Shown here one piece after another: positions 36,932-47,329 of a stretch of 64,000 bases of DNA (its first letter is position 1; each line of letters opens with the position of its first letter). The translations under genes and the position numbers were made by a program. The stretch is from NCBI GenBank assembly GCA_006969385.1, contig CP030884.1:310001-374000 (forward strand), read 5' to 3'. Source of the stretch: Planctomycetaceae bacterium (lineage in GTDB: Bacteria > Planctomycetota > Phycisphaerae > UBA1845 > UTPLA1). Below the pieces are notes generated by a model, which searched no databases, was not told where the DNA came from, and worked only from the letters and a program-made list of their open reading frames with translations.

Positions 36932-37244
36932 TGCCAACAGCATCTCAAATCTCCGTTCATATCGCCTCTCAATTTGAACAATTTTCAGGCATTATTGAAT
37001 TGCTCGCGGACAAACGTCGTGTATAGCTATATTCAGAACACGCCGCGAACCCTCACGTCCGATTCGCCCACGCCTGATAACGATAAGCCCGTTAATGCCG
37101 CGCGATTCTTGGATCAATCTTCAATCGCCGCGCGAAACGTCCCAATCCAATTTGCGAATCCAGCCTAATCCTGCGGCCTGTCATCTAAACGCTCGATCTA
37201 TCGATATCTAGCGAGTATCGAATTGCATTCGGAAAGGGAGCAAC

Positions 37245-37691
37245 ATGAACGAGCAGATCATCGAACGTCTGGAAAACAGTTTTAACCTGCTTGCGCCGCG
37301 CGGGCCTGAATTGGTGGATCGTTTCTACGCGCATCTATTCAGCAAGCACCCCGACCTGCGATCGATGTTCCCGCAGGATATGGCCGGCCAGAAGAAAAAG
37401 CTGCTCGGTTCGATCGTGCTGGTGATTGAGAATATCCGCAAGTCGGAACAGCTACACCATCCGTTAACCGATATGGGCCGTCGTCACCACCAATACGGTT
37501 GTACGCCCGCTCAATACCCGATCGTACGTGACACACTAATTGGCGTGATGAAAGACATGGCCGGTGAAGCGTGGAACAACGATTTTGAAGATGCATGGAG
37601 CACCGCGCTCAACCTTATCGCCGGCATCATGATCGAAGGTCAAAAGGCCGAAGCCAAAGCACCCAAGTTTGCCGAACTGGCCAAAGCATAA
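37245..37691 (+). CDS. Single-domain bacterial globin (Vgb/flavohaemoglobin-like)
   Basis: A haem-binding protein of 148 residues, like the globin part of flavohaemoglobin but without a reductase domain. The B10 Tyr is in LVDRFYAHLF (Tyr 28), the CD1 Phe in SMFPQD (Phe 42), and the proximal His in MGRRHHQYG (His 81). These are the residues that single-domain globins use to bind oxygen or detoxify nitric oxide. GGGAG stands about 6 nt before the ATG. The next gene starts 24 bp downstream and is probably co-transcribed. Oxygen delivery or NO dioxygenase activity with a separate reductase are both possible. Confidence 0.9.
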   Translation: MNEQIIERLENSFNLLAPRGPELVDRFYAHLFSKHPDLRSMFPQDMAGQKKKLLGSIVLVIENIRKSEQLHHPLTDMGRRHHQYGCTPAQYPIVRDTLIGVMKDMAGEAWNNDFEDAWSTALNLIAGIMIEGQKAEAKAPKFAELAKA

Positions 37692-37715
37692 CCGTGCGGC
37701 CTATGATGCCGCCCT

Positions 37716-38249
37716 ATGATCGTTAACGACCCACAGCTTCACATCGGTAAGAACGTGTACATCGCGCCGACCGCCTACGTCGGCGGCGCGGTGACACTTG
37801 GCGACGATTCGACCGTCATGCATCATGTGACGATTCGAGGCGATGTTTCCCACATTCGTATCGGTCGTCGGGTTAACGTTCAAGACGGTACGGTCATACA
37901 CACCACGTCGGGAATTGACCTCGATATCGAAGATGACGTCAGCATCGGCCATCGCGCGATTGTTCATTGCGTGCGCGTTGGTGCTGGCAGCCTGATCGGC
38001 ATGGGTGCGATTGTTCTCGATGGGTGCGAGATCGGCAGCAGTTGCATCATCGCGGCCGGTGCCGTCGTGCCGCCAAACTCGAAGATACCCGACGGCAAAA
38101 TGGTGATGGGCGTGCCGGGCAGAATCACGCGCGATGTGACCGACAAAGATCGGGATTATCTTGCATATGTGGTTGGCAACTATCGCAAGCTGGGGCCGGC
38201 GCATGCGGAGGGCCGATTTCCGGTCGCCTCGAGTGGCATGAGTTCGTGA
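37716..38249 (+). CDS. Gamma-class carbonic anhydrase-like hexapeptide protein
   Basis: A left-handed beta-helix trimer protein of 177 residues (YrdA/PaaY/Cam group). The hexapeptide pattern runs from residue 10 to 140. The family core is intact: HHVTIRGD, VNVQDGTVIH (His 62), SIGHRAIVHC (His 79 and 84), LIGMGAIVLDG and SSCIIAAGAVV. The three histidines are the zinc/iron ligands of gamma-carbonic anhydrases, so metal binding is likely; many relatives have weak or no anhydrase activity and their role is unknown. It probably shares a transcript with the globin gene 24 bp upstream. Confidence 0.88.
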   Translation: MIVNDPQLHIGKNVYIAPTAYVGGAVTLGDDSTVMHHVTIRGDVSHIRIGRRVNVQDGTVIHTTSGIDLDIEDDVSIGHRAIVHCVRVGAGSLIGMGAIVLDGCEIGSSCIIAAGAVVPPNSKIPDGKMVMGVPGRITRDVTDKDRDYLAYVVGNYRKLGPAHAEGRFPVASSGMSS

Positions 38250-39050
38250 CGCTTAATCACAAGATAGAGACAACACACCGCCCTCGACGCGCCCGCAATT
38301 GCTAGCCCATTGCAACCAATTTCTTCAAAGCAGCGTCGGCGCAGCCCCAAGGTTCCAATAAAACCTTAGACTTGGATAACCATTAGCCAACCCTCGTCCA
38401 AACTGCGTCAAACCCGCATTCGGCCAACTGTCGATCTCGTTTTCTTCATCTCTGTTCGCTTAGGCGCAATAACGCGATCACCGTCTTAGAGGTCCCTCCT
38501 GCGCGTCCATCGAGACTTTTCGCCACCGTGGGTTTGACAATAGTCCGTAAACCAGCTCGCAATCGCCAATCGCTCTGAGCACAGTGCACACGAGAACGTT
38601 TTGAACGATTCCGACTCGTTATCAACAGCCCCGCTCGGTTTTCGGGCTGGCTCAATGGTTGAATTGGGGACGGCGAACGAGTAAAACTAATGGAAACGCA
38701 GCCCGAGTGTGGGGGGTGTTACCGCACATGCGCGGCGTTATCGCAGGGGCTAGTTTCACCAATTTGTAACACCAAATGGTGAGTAATGCCCCGAACCGGT
38801 CTTAAATGAACGACGAACATCGAAATCACTTTTGACTGAGCGGGTCTCGTGTGCTGAACGCACGGCGAATCCGCTGATTTTCATTGCATTGTAGTTATAC
38901 CCGCCACGTTGACGGGGAAGTAGCAGACGCAAATTGGGTGGGCTCGAAGAATACAGGCGTTATTTATCAGTCGTACGACACGCGCTCTGCGGCAACGCTT
39001 AATTCAACGAGGCCTTTAGGGATTCATCTCAAATCTTTCGGAGGAGTAAC
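38250..39050. other. 801-bp leader region of the giant secreted protein gene
   Basis: No convincing gene on either strand. Features seen: a GGAGGAG ribosome binding site directly before the ATG at 39051, a possible hairpin CAGCCC/GGGCTG near 38625-38652, and an imperfect palindrome TTTCACCAATTTGTAACACC around 38754. The unusual length upstream of such a long gene suggests regulatory content, but I cannot name it. Confidence 0.5.
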
Positions 39051-42000
39051 ATGTCGGCAAATCTGAACGCACCGCGCGATTCGTTCGCGCAGGTGGTTGC
39101 ATTGTGTACGAAGCGAGCCTGGGTGCTCGCACTTTTGTTGGCGGCGGGCTTAGCGCTTCCGTCCACAGCGTTAGCGCAGCCATTGAACGACGACTGTGGT
39201 TTAGCCACATTTGTCAGTGGCCCAAATGTGGTCATTACCGGTACGACCAACGGGGCGAGCGGTATTGACGAATCGAGTTGCGGTACCAGCGACGTAAACG
39301 ACGTTTGGTATTCGTGGACCGCACCCTGTTCGGGTCCTGTGACTGTTTCGCTTTGTACCGGGACAGCGCTCGCAGATACGACCGTATCGGTATTCGACGG
39401 CTTCTGCCCCGAATTTGGCGGCCCACAGATTGCATGTAACGACAACTTCTGCGGTCAACAATCCGAACTCGTATTTCAAGCGACTAACTTTAATGGTTAC
39501 CTAATCCGCGTCGCAGGCGTAAATGCCACGACCGGCGACTTCACGCTTAGCATCAGCTGCCCGCCTACGGGTGCCTGTTGTTTGTCGCCCGGCGAATTCG
39601 GTTGTCAGGAACTTTCTGAAGCCGATTGTGCCCTCAGTTTTGGTAACTACCTCGGCGACAACACGACTTGTGACGCCAATACTTGCAGTAGCAGTGCATG
39701 TTGTAACACGGATGGCACTTGCGTCACGATCATGTACGACCAGTTCGGCTCACCGATCGGTCCGGGCTGTAATCCCCCCAATCTCGATCTCGGTGCTGGT
39801 ACGGATTGCGAAACAACGACTTGTCCGTCGTTTGGTGCGTGCTGTATCGGTAACACCCTTTGTGTGATTGAAACGCAGGAAGACTGTGAAGCGGTTCAGG
39901 GCAACAACTACCTCGGCGATGGCACGGACTGTTCGACGAGCCCCTGTTCGACGGGTGCTTGTTGTGACCCGAACACGATGCCGCTTTGTGAAAACCTGAG
40001 CCCGTTTGTTTGCCAGTCACCCGCCACCTACTTGGGTGACGGTACGGACTGTGCCACCACCGGCTGTCCCGGTTTTGGCGCCTGTTGTATCGGCGGCGGC
40101 GTTTGCCAAATCCTGTCCGATCTCGATTGTGCCAACCTGTCGGGTAACTACCTCGGCGACCAATCGAGCTGTGCGCTTGAGCCGTGTGCCACCGGCGCAT
40201 GCTGCGACCTGCTCAACGGCGGCTGCATGGATCTATCCGCGGATGATTGTGCGTTGAACCCCGATGGCTTCTACCAAGGCGATGGAAGCGACTGCGTTGG
40301 CGCTCCATGTCCGGGTGCCGGCGACGACTGTGCGGCAGCCGTCATCGTCCAGTCGGGCGTCGTCTTCCTGGGCGACTCGACCGACGCGACCGGTACCAAC
40401 GAATCGAGTTGTGCCGGCACTGGCGATACCAACGATATTTGGCATCGCTGGACGGCGGACTGCACAGGAACCGTAACGGTCGATACGAACGGCAGCAGCT
40501 TTGATACGTCGCTTGCCGTCTTCGACGCATGTGGCGGTGTAGAAATCGAATGTGACGACGACGGCGGCGATGGCCTCCAGTCGTTATTGACCTTTGACGC
40601 CGTTGAAGGTACCGAGTATCGCATTCGCGTAGCCGGTTTCGGCGGCGCGACGGGCACGTACAACCTGCTCATCACCTGCCCGCCGGAAGGCGCTTGCTGC
40701 GTCGGTGCCGGCGTTTGTCAGATCGAATCGCCCGAAGGCTGTGCCTTAATTGGTGGCTTCTTTGCAGGTATCGACGTCGCTTGTACGCCGACGCTTTGTT
40801 CGACCGGCGGCTGCTGTTTTAGTGACGGCACCTGCATGGACGGTATGGACCAAAGCGAATGTGAAACGGGTGGCGGCCTCTACAACGGCGACGGCACGTC
40901 CTGCCCGAGCGGCGGCGTCGGCCCCGGCACCTTCCGTGCTGTACTAGATGACACGTTCGGCGACGGTTGGAACGGTTCGACGCTCGACATTTTTGTTAAC
41001 GGCGTCTCCGCCACCGGTGGACCAATTACGTTTACCGCAGCAGACGGTAGCCCGGCCGGTACGCAGTTGATTGTCGAATTCGACGTTCCTGCAGCGGGTT
41101 CGGTCATCACCACGAGCTACACAACGGGCGCATTCGAAGCCGAAAATACGTGGGAGATCCAAGACCCGTTCGGCACGCCCATCTGTTCGGATGGCCCCAA
41201 TCCCGACCCGACGCCGCAGCGCAGCTGTGCGGGCATGGGCGTGGGTTGTCCGCCCACCGGTGCATGTTGTACCGGTCCAATGGGTGGTCCGTTCGTTTGC
41301 ACGATCGACTTTGAAGACGCGTGCGTCGCAGGTGGCGGAACCTTCCTCGGTGCCGGCACCAATTGCGATCCGGCCCCCAATGGTGGCGATCGCTGTGACT
41401 GCAACGGCAACGGTGAGGTCGATATCAATGATTTGGCCTTCGGCAATCCGGGCGCACCGGTCATGGCCTCGTCACTCGATACGCCGATTGCAATTCCAGA
41501 CTCACCTGCTCCGGCTATCACCAGCACTATCACGATCCCGCCCACGGTGGGCGTCGTGGGCGACGTAAACGTTGACCTGAATATCACGCACACGTGGCTC
41601 AGTGATCTTGATGTCACGCTGACGCACAACGGTGTCAGCGTTCTGATTGCCAGTTTCTGCACCATGTCGGATGGATACAACTGTACCTTCGACGACGGTG
41701 CTCCGGACATCGTTTGTGGCGGTGACGGCTTTATCGTGACGGGCACCGTTGACCCTCTCAATCCGCTGGCCGCGTTTAACGGAATGCCCGTTGATGGGGA
41801 TTGGATTCTCTCGGTAGAGGACCAGGTAGGTGCAGACACCGGTACGTTGAATAGCTGGGGCATCAATATCGTTCCGGCCACCCCTCCGGCCAGTACCGAC
41901 TGTAACGCCAACACCATCCTCGATGAATGTGAAGTTCCCGACCCGACGACCGTTGGCGCATGCTGTCAGCTAAGTGGCTTGTGCACCGTCGAAACGCCGG

Positions 42001-44999
42001 TCGATTGCGATGCCGCAAACGGCCTCTACAACGGTGATTGCACGACCTGCGAGCAGGTCGAATGCCCCGCATTCGGTGCCTGCTGCTTGCAGCCGTCGCC
42101 GGGCGTCGTCACGTGCGAACTTCGCTTCGCGGATTCGTGTTTGGCCCAAGGCGGTGTGTATCTCGGCAACTTTAGCGATTGTACCCCGCTTCCGGGCACC
42201 GATGATCGTTGCGACTGTAACGACAACGGTGAGATCGACGGCACTGAAATCGGTGGTGGAACCTTCACCTCGACCGACACGCCCATCGCCATTCCGGATG
42301 GACCGGGCGGTATGATCATGAGCGTGATCAACGTCGGTGCGGGCGACACGATTACCGACGTCGACGTCGGTCTCGTGTTCACGCACACGTTTATCGCAGA
42401 CTTGGATATCACGTTGGAACACAATGGTGTTTCGGTCGATATCTGGTCGGATAATTGTGGCGGTGATGACAACATGGATGCCATTCTGGACGACGATGCC
42501 TCGCCGCCGGATTGTGCGGGTACGGGCCCGGTTGCGGGTACGTTCTCGCCGGATAACCCGCTGGCTGCCTTCAACGGCATGTCGGCTGCCGGCACTTGGA
42601 CGTTAACGGTTATCGATGACGCCGGAGCCGATATCGGCACGCTCGATGCGTGGTCATTGATCCTTACCACCGACAGTCCGGGCGGCGGTTCCGACTGTGA
42701 TGGCAACGGTATTCTCGACGAATGTCAGAATCCCGATCCGTCGCAAACGGGTGCATGTTGTCTGACCGATGGTTCGTGTTTCGACACGTCGCCGAGCAAC
42801 TGTGACATGCAGGGCGGCCTCTTCCAAGGCGGCTGCACCACCTGTATCGAAGTAACGTGCGACCCGGTGGGTGCCTGTTGTACCGGCCCGGCGCCGTTCG
42901 TCTGTTCGATAACTTTCCAGGCCAATTGTGAGGCTGGCGGCGGTACCTACCTCGGTAACAACACCGATTGTACGCCGCTTCCGCCGACCACCGATCGTTG
43001 CGACTGTAACGGTAACGACATCGTCGACCTCGACGAAGTTGCTGGCGGCACGTTCGATTCGACCGATACGCCCGTCGCGATTCCCGATCCGGGTACTGCC
43101 ATGAGCGTGCTGAACGTTGGCTCGGGCGGTGTGATCACCGACCTCAACGTCAGCCTTCAGTTCACCCACACATTCATTGCCGACTTGGATATCACGCTCG
43201 AGCATGATGGCGTGGCGGTGGACATCTGGTCCGACAATTGTGGCGGCGACAACAACATGGACGTCTTACTTGACGATTCAGCAGCCCCGCCGCCGGCCGA
43301 TTGTCCGGAACCGGTCGTCGGCACGTTTGCGCCGGATAACCCGCTGTCTGCCTTCAACGGCCTCTCAGCAGGTGGTGTCTGGACGCTGACCGTCGTCGAT
43401 GACTTCGGTGCGGATGTAGGTACGCTCGACTCGTGGTCGCTGATTATCACGACCACCGGCAGTGGCATGGGCAGCGACTGTGATGCCAACGGTGTCCTCG
43501 ACGAATGTCAGGACCCCGATCCGAGCCTCACGGGTGGTTGCTGCATCGGCGTGGCTTGTACCGTTGAACTCGAAGCTGACTGTACCACCATGGGCGGTAA
43601 CTTCCTCGGTGGCTGCTCCGATTGTTCGCAGACCTGCCCCGGCGTGGAAGCCTGTTGTTTCCCCGACGGTAGCTGTCAGGACATCCTCTTCTTCGACTGC
43701 GGTGGCATGGGCGGTATCTCGCAAGGTGCGGGTACGACCTGTGGCACCATCATCTGTCCGCCGCCTCCGGCGACGAACGATGAGTGCGACCTCGGCGTCG
43801 TCGAAGTCTTCGACGGTTCGACGGCTGTCGATCTGTCAACAGCCACCAGCAGCGGCCAACTCGCCTGCGGTGACTTCCCGTTCGGTAACCAAGAGATCAA
43901 CAACGATCTCTGGTACGAATACACGGCCACCTGCACGGGTCAATTGTTTGTCGATACCTGCGGTACGACGGCCGACACCCGCTTGGCGGTGTACGACGTC
44001 GATTGTGCCGCCATCAATGGTGGTGCATTACCGGTTGAATGTAACGACGACCACGGCAATGCGACGGAAGCCGACACGGGCAACACGTGTGCTGCCGCGT
44101 TGTCAGCCGCGTTGTCGTTCCCGGTGGTGCAAGGTCAAACCTACATCATCCGTGTGGGTTCGTTCTCAGCGACCACGCCCGCACCGCTCGGTATCTTCAA
44201 CCTGAACATCAGCTGTGCCGTTGCCGGCGGTCCGGAAGCATGCTGCTTCCCGGATGGCACCTGTCAGGATCTGATTCCTGGCGATTGCGCAACTGCTGGC
44301 GGTATCTCGCAGGGCTTCGGCAGCAACTGTGCGACCACGCTTTGTCCGCAGCCGCCGAGCGAAAACGATGAGTGCGATGCCAACATCGTGGTGATCACCA
44401 ACGGCACCATTCAGGTGGATCTGGCTGATGCGACCAGCAGTGGCCAGCTCGCTTGTGGTGACTTCCCGTTCGGTAACGATCAGATCAACAACGATCTGTG
44501 GTACGAGTACACGGCCACCTGCTCCGGCACGTTGTTCGTTGATACCTGTGGTACGCCTGACGACACCCGCTTGGCGGTGTATGACGTCGATTGTGCTACC
44601 ATCAACGCTGGTGCCTTGCCGGTCGAATGTAACGATGACTGGGGTAATGCCACGGAAGCCGACACGGGTAACGCCTGTCCGACTCCGGGTACGCTGCAGG
44701 CATCGCTCTCGATACCGGTCACGCAGGGTCAGACCTACATCATCCGCGTCGGTACCTTCTCGACGGTGAACCCGCCCACCACTGGCATCTTCAACTTGAA
44801 CGTTGACTGTGTTGGTGCCGGCGGTTGCACACTCTTGGGTGACCTCAACAACGACACGGCCGTCGATGGCTTGGATATCCAAGGCTTCGTCGATTGTGTG
44901 ACCGGCGTGGGTACGAACTGTGATTGTGCTGACTACGATAGCATGAACGGTGCGGATGTTGCCGACATCGCATTGTTCGCCGCCGATCTGGTCAACTAA
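39051..44999 (+). CDS. Giant secreted Cys-rich mosaic protein with P-domains and dockerin-like end
   Basis: A 1982-residue exported protein with signal peptide (VLALLLAAGLALPSTALA). It is built from repeated parts: about 16 copies of a 35-45-residue Cys module (pattern GACC-x-G-x-C-x-DC-x-GG-YLGD-T-C-x-C); four beta-sandwich domains that start NDxC and contain NDxWYxWTAxC (about 39180-39560, 40320-40680, 43770-44215, 44350-44810); one domain with DTFGDGWNGSTL (about 40925-41200); three proprotein-convertase P-like domains (FTHTFIADLDITLEH; about 41500-41875, 42310-42670, 43095-43465); calcium-type DCNGNGEVDINDL and DCDGNGILDECQ linkers; and a final dockerin-like segment (GDLNNDTAVDGLDIQGFVDC). 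No catalytic site was seen. A GGAGGAG site precedes the ATG. A surface adhesin or structural protein is likely. Confidence 0.9.
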   Translation: MSANLNAPRDSFAQVVALCTKRAWVLALLLAAGLALPSTALAQPLNDDCGLATFVSGPNVVITGTTNGASGIDESSCGTSDVNDVWYSWTAPCSGPVTVSLCTGTALADTTVSVFDGFCPEFGGPQIACNDNFCGQQSELVFQATNFNGYLIRVAGVNATTGDFTLSISCPPTGACCLSPGEFGCQELSEADCALSFGNYLGDNTTCDANTCSSSACCNTDGTCVTIMYDQFGSPIGPGCNPPNLDLGAGTDCETTTCPSFGACCIGNTLCVIETQEDCEAVQGNNYLGDGTDCSTSPCSTGACCDPNTMPLCENLSPFVCQSPATYLGDGTDCATTGCPGFGACCIGGGVCQILSDLDCANLSGNYLGDQSSCALEPCATGACCDLLNGGCMDLSADDCALNPDGFYQGDGSDCVGAPCPGAGDDCAAAVIVQSGVVFLGDSTDATGTNESSCAGTGDTNDIWHRWTADCTGTVTVDTNGSSFDTSLAVFDACGGVEIECDDDGGDGLQSLLTFDAVEGTEYRIRVAGFGGATGTYNLLITCPPEGACCVGAGVCQIESPEGCALIGGFFAGIDVACTPTLCSTGGCCFSDGTCMDGMDQSECETGGGLYNGDGTSCPSGGVGPGTFRAVLDDTFGDGWNGSTLDIFVNGVSATGGPITFTAADGSPAGTQLIVEFDVPAAGSVITTSYTTGAFEAENTWEIQDPFGTPICSDGPNPDPTPQRSCAGMGVGCPPTGACCTGPMGGPFVCTIDFEDACVAGGGTFLGAGTNCDPAPNGGDRCDCNGNGEVDINDLAFGNPGAPVMASSLDTPIAIPDSPAPAITSTITIPPTVGVVGDVNVDLNITHTWLSDLDVTLTHNGVSVLIASFCTMSDGYNCTFDDGAPDIVCGGDGFIVTGTVDPLNPLAAFNGMPVDGDWILSVEDQVGADTGTLNSWGINIVPATPPASTDCNANTILDECEVPDPTTVGACCQLSGLCTVETPVDCDAANGLYNGDCTTCEQVECPAFGACCLQPSPGVVTCELRFADSCLAQGGVYLGNFSDCTPLPGTDDRCDCNDNGEIDGTEIGGGTFTSTDTPIAIPDGPGGMIMSVINVGAGDTITDVDVGLVFTHTFIADLDITLEHNGVSVDIWSDNCGGDDNMDAILDDDASPPDCAGTGPVAGTFSPDNPLAAFNGMSAAGTWTLTVIDDAGADIGTLDAWSLILTTDSPGGGSDCDGNGILDECQNPDPSQTGACCLTDGSCFDTSPSNCDMQGGLFQGGCTTCIEVTCDPVGACCTGPAPFVCSITFQANCEAGGGTYLGNNTDCTPLPPTTDRCDCNGNDIVDLDEVAGGTFDSTDTPVAIPDPGTAMSVLNVGSGGVITDLNVSLQFTHTFIADLDITLEHDGVAVDIWSDNCGGDNNMDVLLDDSAAPPPADCPEPVVGTFAPDNPLSAFNGLSAGGVWTLTVVDDFGADVGTLDSWSLIITTTGSGMGSDCDANGVLDECQDPDPSLTGGCCIGVACTVELEADCTTMGGNFLGGCSDCSQTCPGVEACCFPDGSCQDILFFDCGGMGGISQGAGTTCGTIICPPPPATNDECDLGVVEVFDGSTAVDLSTATSSGQLACGDFPFGNQEINNDLWYEYTATCTGQLFVDTCGTTADTRLAVYDVDCAAINGGALPVECNDDHGNATEADTGNTCAAALSAALSFPVVQGQTYIIRVGSFSATTPAPLGIFNLNISCAVAGGPEACCFPDGTCQDLIPGDCATAGGISQGFGSNCATTLCPQPPSENDECDANIVVITNGTIQVDLADATSSGQLACGDFPFGNDQINNDLWYEYTATCSGTLFVDTCGTPDDTRLAVYDVDCATINAGALPVECNDDWGNATEADTGNACPTPGTLQASLSIPVTQGQTYIIRVGTFSTVNPPTTGIFNLNVDCVGAGGCTLLGDLNNDTAVDGLDIQGFVDCVTGVGTNCDCADYDSMNGADVADIALFAADLVN

Positions 45000-45050
45000 T
45001 CGCTCATCCTGTCCTGCCGCTTCACGCGGCGTAAGACGATGACCTAATCC

Positions 45051-45091
45051 GTGGGTCGCCATCGGAAATCGATGGCGACCCACTTTCTTTT
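45051..45091 (+). terminator. Strong intrinsic terminator after the giant gene
   Basis: A perfect 14-bp stem GTGGGTCGCCATCG / CGATGGCGACCCAC (45051-45064 with 45070-45083) with a 5-nt loop is followed by TTTCTTTTTTT. The rest of the gap 45000-45356 shows no further gene or motif. Confidence 0.93.
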
Positions 45092-45356
45092 TTTACGTCT
45101 CACCTATGTTGCCCAGATTGAACGGCGATCCGTTTGTATCTGTATCCCGACTGACTTTTTCGTGGATTTCAAGCGGCGATCTCGTTGAATAATCCGAAGT
45201 AACAATGCAGCTCAAGACGACGCAGACAGAATGTTTCAAAAGGGGCTGGGTCACCAAAATCTGGCTGCCACCCACCTGCCGCATTATGCCGCTAAGCCTG
45301 CCTTTGCGTTCGATTGCCGCTATGATCCCCATTCCCGAAGCAGACCAGAAACCAAA

Positions 45357-46496
45357 ATGCCGAATCTCATGATGACCGCCCTGCCCGATATCCTCGCACA
45401 CTCAGAAGTTCGCGTTCGCTTCGGCGTCGATAGCCTCGGCGGACTCGGTCGCGAAGCCTGCGATCTAGGCGCTACGCGCATTCTGCTGGTATCCGACCCC
45501 GGCATTTTGGAGACGGGCCACGTGCATCGCGCGACCGAGTTTCTCCGCGCAGCAGGTCTCGAGGTCACGATCTTCACCGGCGTCGAGGAGAACCCCACCA
45601 CCGATCACGTGGCCGCCGGTGTTTCCGTTGCCCGCGATATGGGCGTGGATTTCATCATCGGCCTCGGTGGCGGCAGCAGTATGGATTGCGCCAAGGGCAT
45701 CAACTTTCTGCTCACCAACAGCGGTCGTATGCAGGACTACTGGGGCGTCGGTAAAGCGACCAAGCCGCTGCTCCCCATGATCGCGATTCCAACCACGGCC
45801 GGCACCGGCAGCGAAGCGCAGTCGTTCGCACTGATTACCGATCCCGCCACGCACCAAAAGATGGCATGCGGCGACAAAAAGGCGCTATGCAAACTGGCAA
45901 TACTCGATCCGACGTTGACGCAAACGATGCCGCGTGCGGTCGCCGCGGCGACGGGCGTCGACGCGATTTCGCATGCCGTCGAAACCAGCGCCTGCAACAA
46001 GCGCACAGACCTATCGCGTCGATTTTCAAAAGATGCCTGGCAACGACTGTCGAATCACTTTGAAAGCTCGCTACGCAATCCCGACGATGATGCGGCGCGC
46101 GGCGAGATGCTGCTCGGTGCCAACCTCGCTGGTTGCGCCATCGAGCAATCGATGTTGGGCGCGGCGCACGCTTGCGCCAATCCGCTCACAGCGCGCTTCG
46201 GTATCGTCCACGGCCATGCCGTCGGCGTGATGTTGCCGCACGTCGTTCGCTATAACGTCGAACATGCCGAAGCCAATCCGTATTCCGACTTGCACGACGA
46301 CGGCGCGGCGCTGGCCGATCGGCTTGCGTCGCTATTCGCTGCCGCCAATGTGCCTAGCCGCTTGCGCGACATGAATGTCACCGTCGAATCGATGCACGGC
46401 ATGGCCGAGATGGCCGCGACGCAGTGGACCGCGCAATTCAATCCGGCCCCCGTCGACGCCGATGCCCTGGTCGATATCTATCAAGCGGCGTATTAA
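45357..46496 (+). CDS. Iron-containing alcohol dehydrogenase
   Basis: A 379-residue group III dehydrogenase. The nucleotide-binding part has LLVSDPGI and GLGGGSSMDCAKG; then IPTTAGTGSEA, the conserved strand that precedes the metal domain. The metal site histidines lie in DAISHAVET, LGAAHACANPL and GIVHGHAVGVMLP, with the first ligand an Asp in the preceding segment (GVDAISH). It oxidises alcohols or reduces aldehydes with NAD(H); the substrate cannot be told from sequence. I chose the ATG at 45357 because the first beta strand (VRVRFGVDSLGGLG) starts 16 residues later; upstream starts add residues unlike the family. Confidence 0.9.
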   Translation: MPNLMMTALPDILAHSEVRVRFGVDSLGGLGREACDLGATRILLVSDPGILETGHVHRATEFLRAAGLEVTIFTGVEENPTTDHVAAGVSVARDMGVDFIIGLGGGSSMDCAKGINFLLTNSGRMQDYWGVGKATKPLLPMIAIPTTAGTGSEAQSFALITDPATHQKMACGDKKALCKLAILDPTLTQTMPRAVAAATGVDAISHAVETSACNKRTDLSRRFSKDAWQRLSNHFESSLRNPDDDAARGEMLLGANLAGCAIEQSMLGAAHACANPLTARFGIVHGHAVGVMLPHVVRYNVEHAEANPYSDLHDDGAALADRLASLFAAANVPSRLRDMNVTVESMHGMAEMAATQWTAQFNPAPVDADALVDIYQAAY

Positions 46497-46570
46497 GATC
46501 AACGGTCGGTAGGTTGGTCATTAGATCAACTTTACGCGTCCCTTAGCTCGACAAGCCTCAATGGGAATTC

Positions 46571-47329
46571 ATGACTAACGCAACGACTTTCAAACAGCCG
46601 CTCGCGATCACACTTTTACTACTCGCCCTCATTAGCTGCGCCGAGCCGCGGCAGTCCGTCAAACCCGGGATCAACGAGCGCTTCAAGGGCGACTTCGCCG
46701 TTGGCCCCTGGGTCGAGCGCTTCGAGTCCGAAAGCCGTGAAGTCTTCGATTATCGCCAAGCCATCCTCGGCGCGCTCGATCTTCAACCCGGCAACGACAT
46801 CGCCGACATCGGCGCGGGCACCGGCTGCTACACGTTCATGTTTGCCGATGCCGTTGGCCCCAACGGCACCGCTTACGCCGCCGACATTGCGCGGCCCTTC
46901 ATCGACCGCATCAAGCAGCGTGCCGCCGAACGCGAACAACCAAACATCAAAGCGATCCTTTGCGCCGAAGACGACGCCAACCTGCCGCGTACTTCGATCG
47001 ACAAAGCCTTTATCTGCGATACCTATCACCACTTCGAGTATCCCGACGCCACAATGGCCAGCATCGCGCAAGCCATGCGCCCCGGTGGCGATTTATATGT
47101 GATTGAATTTCGTCGTTACGCCGAGGGCGAAGGCACTGATGACGCCAAATGGATGGCCCTACCGCTCGAACGGCGCGAGTGGATTCGCGGCCACGTGCGC
47201 TGCGACCGCGCCACCATCATTCGCGAAATCGAAGCCGCCGGTTTTCAACACGACGCTGACTTTGTGCCCACCTGCAATGGTTTAATGGTCGAGAACTACC
47301 TGATGCGCTTCACGCGCAACGTTGAATAG
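46571..47329 (+). CDS. Predicted lipoprotein with SAM-methyltransferase domain
   Basis: A 252-residue protein with a lipoprotein signal (ITLLLLALISC, Cys 23) followed by a class I SAM-dependent methyltransferase domain. Motif I is IADIGAGTGCYTF, motif II AYAADIARPF, and motif post-II CDTYHHFEYPDATM, with MRPGGDLYVIEF as the last core strand. The oddity is the exported, lipid-anchored form: SAM is a cytoplasmic cofactor, so an outside location would leave the enzyme without substrate. Either the N-terminus is a membrane anchor facing inward, the start lies downstream, or the fold has another job. GGGAATTC stands before the ATG. Independent gene between two single genes. Confidence 0.78.
   Translation: MTNATTFKQPLAITLLLLALISCAEPRQSVKPGINERFKGDFAVGPWVERFESESREVFDYRQAILGALDLQPGNDIADIGAGTGCYTFMFADAVGPNGTAYAADIARPFIDRIKQRAAEREQPNIKAILCAEDDANLPRTSIDKAFICDTYHHFEYPDATMASIAQAMRPGGDLYVIEFRRYAEGEGTDDAKWMALPLERREWIRGHVRCDRATIIREIEAAGFQHDADFVPTCNGLMVENYLMRFTRNVE

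Noticed and set aside
44166..45083. 305-residue minus-strand frame over the end of the giant gene
   Set aside because: Shadow of a GC-biased repetitive gene; composition (Arg, Gly, Thr, Val) and lack of motifs argue against a real protein. The strong plus-strand terminator lies inside it.
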